A DNA stretch of 64,000 bases from Paracyclopina nana (Eukaryota; Arthropoda; Copepoda; Cyclopoida; Cyclopettidae). Within the stretch, counting starts at the first letter, position 1, and each line of letters starts with the position of its first letter. The position numbers and the translations under genes are program-made. The notes under the pieces were generated by a model. It worked only from the letters and a program-made list of their open reading frames with translations. It had not been told where the DNA came from and ran no database searches. Positions 49,201 through 58,200 of this stretch are shown piece after piece. The stretch covers positions 7,688,001-7,752,000 of the forward strand of contig JAGUCH010000003.1 in assembly GCA_019096065.1 (NCBI GenBank). Reading direction: 5' to 3'.

Positions 49201-52200
49201 CCTTTTGGCCTAAGAGCCGCACCATCAGTGGCAAATTTCGTGGTGAAGTCCCATATAAAGGCCAGAGGCTCCAAGCTCCTTCAGGACACTGTTAACATCT
49301 ACATGGACGATGTGATCGTGGCCTTCAAGGCCAAGGACACTGCAAAGAAGGTCATCGAGGAACTTATACCACTAATGAGCGAAATTGGAATGGAGTTAAG
49401 AAAGTTTGTCTCAAATGACAAGGAAGTTCTGGAAAAAGTTCCGGCAGAAAGAAGAGGAAAAGCGATGGTGGTTGAAGAAGAAATGGAGACACGAATTCAC
49501 TCGACACTGGGACTTAAGTGGGACCCAGTCACTGATCGAATCGGGTACCAATTGTCAAAACATAACCAGGATGTAGTGACGAAGCGAATTATGGCAAGCC
49601 AAATACCATCAGTCTTCGACCCATTGGGGGCGCTGGCTCCATGCCTATTGAAAGCAAGGAAAGCGCTGCAGCTCGCACACAAGGCTGACAAAGAGAAAAA
49701 AATCTCGTGGGATGAAGATTTGTCAAAAGTCGATAGCAAGGATGCCAAAGAAGCAGTCAAGTTGTGGAAACAATGGCAAAAGGAGTTCAACCAGATGACG
49801 AGTGTGAGCTATCCCAGGAAAGTAGCAGCAGAGATCAACGAGGATACAATCCTACACATGTGTAGTGACGGATCGGATTTAGCCTTCGCAACAGTCGCTT
49901 ACATTAGTCAAAGAGGAAGCCAGCCACAACCAAGGTGGCTGACCACAAAAGCGAGGATCCAAGGAGTTCGACAGAGATCGATTCCGGAAGTGGAGTTGGC
50001 GGGCACGTTGCTGAGTGCCAGACTGTCCAACAGACTCATCAGACTCTTTGGCATCAAACGAGAAAACGTCTGGTACTGGGTAGACAACAAACCCGTCATT
50101 TACTGGATAAGAAAGCCAGGAGTAGAAAGATGTGTCTTTGTACGCAACAGAGTCATTGAGATTGCGGACACGACCTTGATGGAACACTGGAATCATATAG
50201 CTACAGCTGAGAACTCAGCCGACCTTCCAACGAGAGGCTGCACTGGAGACCAGCTGAAGGATCACAAGAATTACTGGGAGGGACCAGAATTCTTCAAAGA
50301 AGCGCAAGACCAGTGGAAGCTCACGGACATAAAAGTCCTAGAAGAAGAACTGCTAGGGTCAGGTGAGATCACATTGCTTGGCGAGGACCTTGGTTGTCCC
50401 CGCAAAATAGCGGTGAATCAGCTGGCCATGATCCAACCTCATGAAGTTGTCGAAGGCGGCATGAATGCTGTCCAGGGGAGCCATGTAGTGTTCCAACAAA
50501 TGAAGAAGATCGTGAGCCTCCGGATGGCAAGCAGGTGGTCAACAATGATTAGAGCCATGGCAAGGATTGTCGCGAAGAGCAGGAAATTGGGAGTGGAATT
50601 TGTGATTCCGGAGGAGATTCTGTCAGAAGTTGTGAGAAGAGTGCTAATCTACGCACAGTGGCTCAAGTGGGAGAAAGAAATCCTACACTTCGAAAAAACA
50701 GGAAAATGGAAGATGACATTGCAAGACAAGCACACGCTGATGATGGATAGTGACGGCCTGCTAAGGATTTGCACGAGATTGTACAAGCAGGACTTGGCAG
50801 GATCAAGAATCAATCCAGTACTGATGGCAGACACCTGGCCATTCACACTATATGTGTGGAGTGTGCATCTCCTGGAAAATCACATAAGGTATGACAATCT
50901 TTGGCACAGAGTGTCGAAGGAGATTGCAGGCCCTGGAGTGAAGAAGGCAGCATACAAGGTGTCAAGGGAGTGCAGCAGGTGTACAAGGAATCACGCGAAG
51001 ATGCCAAAACAATTGATGGGCGGAATCTCGAAAGTAGATCTGACCAACCTGAGACCATGCGCGAAAATAGCGCTGGATTATACGGGTGCACAATGGGTCA
51101 AGTTCAGGCGTAAAAGAATCCCAGTGTACGTGCTAGTGGCTGTGTGCCTGAGCACAAAGGTAGTAACCTTGGAAATCACGATGGGAATGAACACAGAGGA
51201 CCTAATTTTAGCATTGACGAGGATTGCGGCAAGAAGAGGTCCAATTGAGGAGGCATTCTCAGACAATGGAGGGAGCTTCAAAATGGCAAAGAGGTTGCTC
51301 GAAAAAGAAGTCAAGCCACAAGACTTGAAGCACGAAGTGGAGCAGATTGACTGGGAAAAGCTCCAGATGCAAACAGCAAAATATGTGCGAAAGTGGACTC
51401 TGTCGCCCCCAAGAGACCACGAAGCAAATGGACAAATTGAGTCGTTTGTGAAATTGGCGAAGAATGCAATTCAAGACAATGTGGACAGAGGTGAAGTGGA
51501 CCTCGAAGTGTACAGAACCTGGGTCGCGCAAGCAGAGAATGTCGTTAACTCAAGACCTATAGCCGTGATCAAACAAGACAACGACGAAAAGCTGGTTTTA
51601 ACACCCAACCACCTTTTAGTTGGGAGGTTGGGTGACGCGGGAATTTTCTCCCAAGATCATGAACTTGGATTTAGTGTACACGAATTGGCCGAAAGAATGG
51701 CCAAATTCGAGAAGAGCTGGTGTGATTACTTTTTACAGAGCATGCACGATAGGTGCAAATTCAAGACGAAGTACAACGCAAAAATTAAAGAGGGCGACTT
51801 GGTTGTGGTGGCTGAAGAAGACCTCAATGTCAAAAGACATCAGTGGAAGCTAGCAAAGGTGCTAAAAGTGCAAAGAAGTGCTGATGGATTGGTGAGACGA
51901 GTAATTGTGCAACAGAAGAAGAGTGTGTTCGAGAGAGGAATCAGAGACGTGATTCCAGTAGCGGAATTTCCGCACATTGATTTAGCCTAAAAAAAAAAAA
52001 AAAAGTGATAGCACAACTCGTCGACACCAAGAAAAAGACTTTACACCACAGAGAAGAAAGTGAAACAGAAAAAGACTGGAAAACATCTGGTAGCGCTGTC
52101 ATAACATGAAGTGTCTGGTAGCGCTGACCAACAGTGAAGCTGAGCGGCGGCTCAGCAAGAAGCGCGCCAATAATAATAAAAGTGCGCCGAATTTTCTCGT

Positions 52201-55200
52201 CAAAACACAACAGTGCAAAAAAGTGAAAATGGCGGACAAGAAAAGATCCGGCAGCAGTGGCGAGGACGACGAAAGGAAGAAGAGGAGAGTCTCCACGAAC
52301 CCTGGTTGTTCGAGGGACTCTTCAGAGGACTTGAGGATCACCATCGCAAATACCGGAGAGGAACCCAGCGAGACGAAGCCGAAACATGGAATGGCCGCTT
52401 TCACGTCGGAGCGCCAAATTGATCACGCGGCGGAAATCATGCGAGCTACGGGATTTCGACGGCTTCATTGGTACACCAACAACGATGTCAGCAGAAGAGA
52501 CGCCTTTTTTGAGGTCTTTAAGGACCCAGAAATTCTGCTCATCGGCGACCAGTACAACTGGGGCGAGAAGTTGCCAGACGATTCGAGGCCGGCCGAAAGA
52601 AGGAGGAAAATGCGACGCATGGACGAGTGGAGAGCTTATAGAGCGCTTATCTGTCGCTCCAGAGGTATGTCGCTCATGGAAACGTACATGTTCTCTTACG
52701 GCAATCAGTTCGTGGACATCATGCGGATGTACAAGGAGCAGCCCGACCCGGAGCTGGAGGAGCTGCCCGACAAGGCGACGATGACCAGATGTTGGATGGC
52801 GGCGAGAGCTCTCGGCCAGTACATCAAAGACTCGATGTCGGATCCAGCATGGGAAAAAGGAGTCCTCCAGGCAATGGAAGCTGGAATGGGCATGCACGTT
52901 GTACCGAAAATGTACAAGTTGTACAAGGAGGGCGATGTAGCGGACGTCATCATGATCGACCAAATGAGAACGAGTCTGTCAATCGACGAAATGGAGCAAC
53001 TCTCCGTCTTCAAAAAGCTGCCAATAGTCACAAGAGAACACAACGACCAATTTGTGAAGGCCTTGAAGGACACGCTGGAAGCGATCAACGCACCGGCGCT
53101 GGAAGTTCGAATGAAAGTTGTCCATCATAAGCGATGTCAAACCGAGGCCGACCCTGAAATGAGCGGGGTTGCACCCCATCAAGGCCAGGACCTTGGTTGT
53201 CCTGGCCCCAGTGGAGTTCAACCCGGAATGGACAAAAATAGACGAGTTGTCCTGGAAGATGTCGATGTGGACATGGAGGCAGCCCCAGCGAAGGTGGAGC
53301 TAATCTCAGTCGCTTGTCAGGCAGCAGGAGTGGCAGAGCTCATCACAATTGCTTGTCAGACAGAAGAAAGGACGGAGGCCGCGCCCAGGCCAACGACGTC
53401 CACGCCAGTGGTCATCCCGGCTGGAATGGAGGATGAAATCATGGCTGACTTTCGAGGCTCCCAGCTGAAGGACGTCTCCAAGCTGAGTACGTCAGTCACG
53501 CCCATGGACGAAGACGAGAAATATTTGCGCAAGTATACGAAGACTTATGAATGCCCGGAGCTGGAGGCCGGCAAAGTTTATGATATGACGAGTGAGCAAG
53601 AGCGGAAGTGTCATCACTTGGGTTGTGCCATCCGGAGGGAATTTGACCTGGTGGAAACCACGGACAAGTCCATGACGGTGGCCTTGGTTGTCACCGTCAA
53701 GGAGGCTCGTCGATTGGCATCCATGGCAAAAGGCACACCATATGACTTGGAATCACCTAAGATTCGATCGGTGTATATTTATGGTCTAACTAAAAAAGAC
53801 AATATGTACTCTTCTAATAGTTTTCCAGAGATAGAGCATGCCCTGGAGCTGGAAGAATTTTTCGAGTGCATTGAGAAAGCAAGAATGATGACGGTCGACT
53901 GTGAAGGCTTCCATCAATCGCACAAGGTTGCGTACGCCAAGAAGTTTCCCCCCACGGTGGACGAGTTCAACAACATGACGTCGTATGTGCACATGGGAGC
54001 CCCAAATGGCATCGCATTTGGCACGCGAGTGGGCTTCGTGGGCCCAACTTTTGTCGGCCGAAAGCTGCCTCAGCGAATTGTCGACCTGCTTGAGTCCAGA
54101 AGCGTGTTCAAGCTGGGCTTTGGAGTGGATGGAGACTTGAAGAGATTTCAGCTGATGGGGATCAACGTTCGATCTTGGGTTGATGTCGGTCACATCATCA
54201 AGCTGTTGAGGCCGTCCGCCAATGTCGGCAAAGAGGAGATGCTCAGGTTGCTCGGGGTTCAACACTCAGTGCGCTTCCCAAAATGGGCGCGCGAAAACCC
54301 ATATGGCGGATTCGTGGATGAATACTCTGACTCAACAATCTACTACGATAGAATTGATCAGTTTGCCCCGATGGCGGGAGTGTTCAAAGCTGCCTGCCGT
54401 GTGGCTGAGTGCGAGGGGCTGCAAGATGGCGACAACTTGTACCCGTACGTGTTGGCATTGCTGGCCCTCTACGAAAACGTGCCCCTGAAGTTTGGCACGC
54501 AGCCTCGAGTGGAGTTTCGAGGCCTGTTGGACGAGCCCGAAGTGCCCCTAGACGTGCTGAGAGTCGAGTCGAGACTGTTCAACTCGCGGGAGCATGTGAT
54601 GAAGAAGTTGAGGAGTCTGGAGCTCCTTTGGCCGATCTCGAGAAGTTTTTTTCCTCACTTGTCCAATTCGGCAGTTCAGTCCTTGGAGAGCGACCTTGAA
54701 GCGTCCTTGGTTGACCTTCATAGGGCCGCTGTCATGGATGGGGCTGTTGGACGAGTGACTACGACGGCCAAGAAGAACCGCAAGATCATCAAGTACCCTC
54801 ACGCGTGCCTCATTTGTGGCGAGTTTGAGCACGACGCATCTGACTGCTTGGAGCTACCTACGTGCACGCTCCCATACTGTGGCCGGGATGGCCACGCGTC
54901 AAAAGTGTGCCCACAAGTGTTAGAAAGGTGCATGAGCTGTGGAGGGCGCGGTCACAATGCTGGCCACCACCAGGACCATGATCTGGTCCAGCTCTTCGCG
55001 GGCGAGCGCGTCGCCCCATTCGTGCATGTGATGGCTGTCCGGCAGATGGACAGGAACGGCAAAATTCTGGTGATTCAACGATATGGCGCGATCAAGCCTC
55101 TGAGAAGGTTCGAGTAGTCTGGTCCACCTGATAGACTCCCAGAGGGGACTGTTTGCCTCCCGGCGAGGTTGTGTGATTCTATCTGGCTGGACTCACTTTT

Positions 55201-58200
55201 CGATCTGTCATTCGTTTGTTTACTTTAGTACTTTATCGGATTTTATGCATGGCGGTCGTCAAAATAAACGATCTGACCCAAAGATCCCTTTAGAGTGCTC
55301 TTTTATTCGTGCGACGTTTATTTTTATCAGTTCATCGAGTCGAGATTACAGTGATCAGATTTACAGTAATTAAAAGCAAGGTCAACTTTGCACGTTGCCA
55401 GAAATTACCAGACAGCCATTTATAGGAGGAAGTTCGCATCGTTTACTCATAATGGTAGAATTAATTCCAATCATTCAACTGAAGAAGGAAAATCTCAAAT
55501 CAGCAGCAGATGAAGCAAGGGCCTGGGTTAGTAATTTTACAGAATGAAAAAAAATCTCACTGCCAAAGTGTGGAGCAAAGTTGTGTGCGTGTGTGGCAAT
55601 ATTGAGGCCTCTTACCTGTATCCGCTCAATCACCCAGTTGACGAGAAGATCCCATCCTTGAGGGCCTTGGATGGAGGCTTCGGAAAAGTTCAAAGTTTTT
55701 TGCCACACTAAATAGAGTCTGTAGAAGGAGTAGAGCCACAGCAGCAGCACCAAAATCACTAGGATCAGCTCGCAGATTCCACTGTCATGAATTGGCACCA
55801 CTGGCACTGAGTAGGGGCTCTGAGGGTACTGATGGCCTGGCTGAAGGTAGGGACCGTGAATGCCTTCGGGGCCCATCTGCAAATGCGGCTGCATTTATAT
55901 GCGAAATGTTAAGTATGTAATCTACTCTGCTGTATCCAGATCCCCTGTGACTGACGATTACAGGAGCACGCACCACACAAATAGTAAATTAATCGCATGC
56001 TTCTACTTCATCATCACGTAAGGTTTCTTCCTTGCTGAGCTGCGTAGACCTCGAATTGAAAACAGCAGCCATATATGTCTGCATGTGCTCACTGAGCTGA
56101 GCTAATATATTGGCAAAAACTAGTTTTACCAGGCTAGTTATTTTTGGTACTTTTTGGTTGAGATAGCTGCTGTGTGCAGTTTCCTGGTCAATTAATCTTG
56201 AGGAGGAATGTTTTCCTTTCAGCTTAGCCTCACCGGAGGTTTGTTAAGCATCAAAGTGCCACAGCTTACTCGTGTTCTATCCTGTTTGGCTCGTGGCATA
56301 AAAGTTACATTATTCTGTTACACTTCAGTTAAACGCAGAATTGGCCGGGTCACAAAATTGTTTCAATTACCATATGCTGTGGAAAGTAGTGGTGCGGATA
56401 TGCATTGAAAGATTCGGGTTCTCCGGCTAGGACCAAGTTTTCAGGGGCGTGGCCCTCATCCACTCCTGTGGGAGGTGTCATTGTTTCGTGGCCACTCCCC
56501 TCACTTGCAATTGGCCATGGTTGGGCAGTGTGGTAGAAAAACTCGCGTGTTTTCGGGTTGAAATACCTTATCTGAAATAATCGACCGTTTATCGAAAAGG
56601 GAATTTTCTTGGCGCGGGACACTCAATTTGTGTACCTGGTTTACTAGATCACATTTACAGGGTGGATAGTAGAAAGCTCCTGGAAACTGCTGAGGTATCA
56701 AAACTCGAACGCCCCCGTTGTGATAAGTGGGCGTGGCCTTGGAGCTGCTGATCACAGATTCGGCTAGGTTTGCTGTGGTTGGCGCTGGTGCATCCGACAT
56801 GATAGCCTACTAAAATTTAGAGCAGTTGAACATGTAAATTGCGAGTGTAATTTGTCTAATGCAGATCATTTCAAGCCAACTGCAGTTGTTGGTAATTTGG
56901 TGCTTATTTGGAAAGTCCTAGATCGGATTACACACAAAATTGATTGCACTACTAGAATGCCACTTTAATGGTAATTGTGTGGGCGCTAGTTAGCCTTGTA
57001 TGACAGAAACGTAGTGCAGTGTGCTAAAAGTATTTAGGGAAAGCAGTTTAAAAGGCAGATAAGGGAAAGCTTTTTTAGGCCAGATACCTTGCATGCTGAA
57101 ATAATTTGCACACGCGAATCGTAAGCCTATTTCAAGAGAGTAGCATCATCAGCAACTCTTAAAATATCTTCCCTGGGATTAGCAAATAGTTTTTTACCAC
57201 TGTACGCCGGTTCTGGACGCACACTCTCAAAGGTAATAGTTAAAAATGAACGAGCTGTTTATTTAGCTAACAACGTTCTCTAGAGGTCTGGCAATTTCGA
57301 CTTGGAGCATACAAAGTACATGAAACGTCAAGTTCTTGCGAAATTCAATTTCCTTCCATCTTTACTTTCCCTGGTTACTTTCACTGTGCTGTATTGCATA
57401 AAAAGCATAAATCGGTGAATTGCGCCTTAAATTTTAAGACCCTCTCTTGGAGGGATTTCGTTTCGTGCTCGTGATAAAATTGGCTGCTCTGATTCATGAG
57501 AGCCACTCTCAGATTTTTTAAAAGCCTTTTTGATAATGCGCACTTTAAAAAATGAAAGCCTAGCTTCATTGTTGCTGTTACCTTTGAGCATTTAGAAAAT
57601 TAGCCGGATCTTCCTCACAATATGTGGTACCAAGGCTGATCAGATCAAATTGTGGCAACCAATTTCCAAAGTTTGCTCAAGTTAGCAATTGAGTTTGTAG
57701 TTGTTTTCTAAATTCATTTGATGCTTAGAATTGACACCTGATTTGATGCCAACCTGATTGAATGTTCACGTGGCTCTCAAGGGATCTCTTGATACACTGT
57801 TGTAAATTGCTTTCGCGCATTTCCCTTTTGTTGCCAGATCATTTCCTCAATATGGCTATGACAGTAGTATTGACTCACGCGTGTAATAAAAATGCTCTGC
57901 TGTTTCGCGTACAGTTCTCGTTTTGTGACTGAAAGGCAGCCGCGGAGAGCTCTCTTCGTTTTTGTTGCAATGAAATAAAACGAGGTGGAGGTGGGAGGGC
58001 GATCTCCTCTGTGCACGGTGGGATCCTGAGCTGGCTTATGTAGTTCGTATTTCCATTTACACAAAAGCTATTGTTCACCTTTAGCACTTATCATCAACGA
58101 ACCTTTCGTTATTATGCATTCTTCAGAGAAAATCCATACATGCAGGAATCTTTCTTGAAAGTACAACTTTTCTTTTCTATATAATGAATTTCCATTGTGC

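Larger units (their letters stand above)
44926..55365 (+). mobile_element. BEL/Pao LTR retrotransposon with a second exonuclease ORF
   Basis: 10,440 bp with 216-bp LTRs (TGTTT...TTACA) and a perfect 5-bp duplication GTAAT (44921-44925 and 55366-55370), as expected for BEL/Pao. Candidate primer-binding site TGGCGATCAACG starts at 45142, directly after the 5' LTR; polypurine tract AGAGGGGAC ends at 55149. Two open frames: Gag-Pol (45304-51990) and a 1003-aa ORF2 (52106-55117). LTRs look identical, and neither frame is interrupted, so the copy is young and may be competent. It sits in DPH6 intron 8 in the sense direction and in an intron of the nested gene in the antisense direction. Confidence 0.95.

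Noticed and set aside
51602-51634. 9-bp inverted repeat CACCCAACC/GGTTGGGTG
   Set aside because: 15-nt loop without the family motif; within chance expectation for this length.
51797-51804. Sixth CTTGGTT in the BEL/Pao element
   Set aside because: Flanks do not pair. It encodes a common integrase C-terminal GDLVV motif, so it is not counted in the hairpin family.
53189-53215. DLGCPGP in ORF2 as a 2A-like ribosome-skipping peptide
   Set aside because: Lacks the NPG-P core required by 2A peptides.
57381-58087. Short minus-strand frames in DPH6 intron 8
   Set aside because: Low complexity, no recognisable domain, no consistent splice sites.
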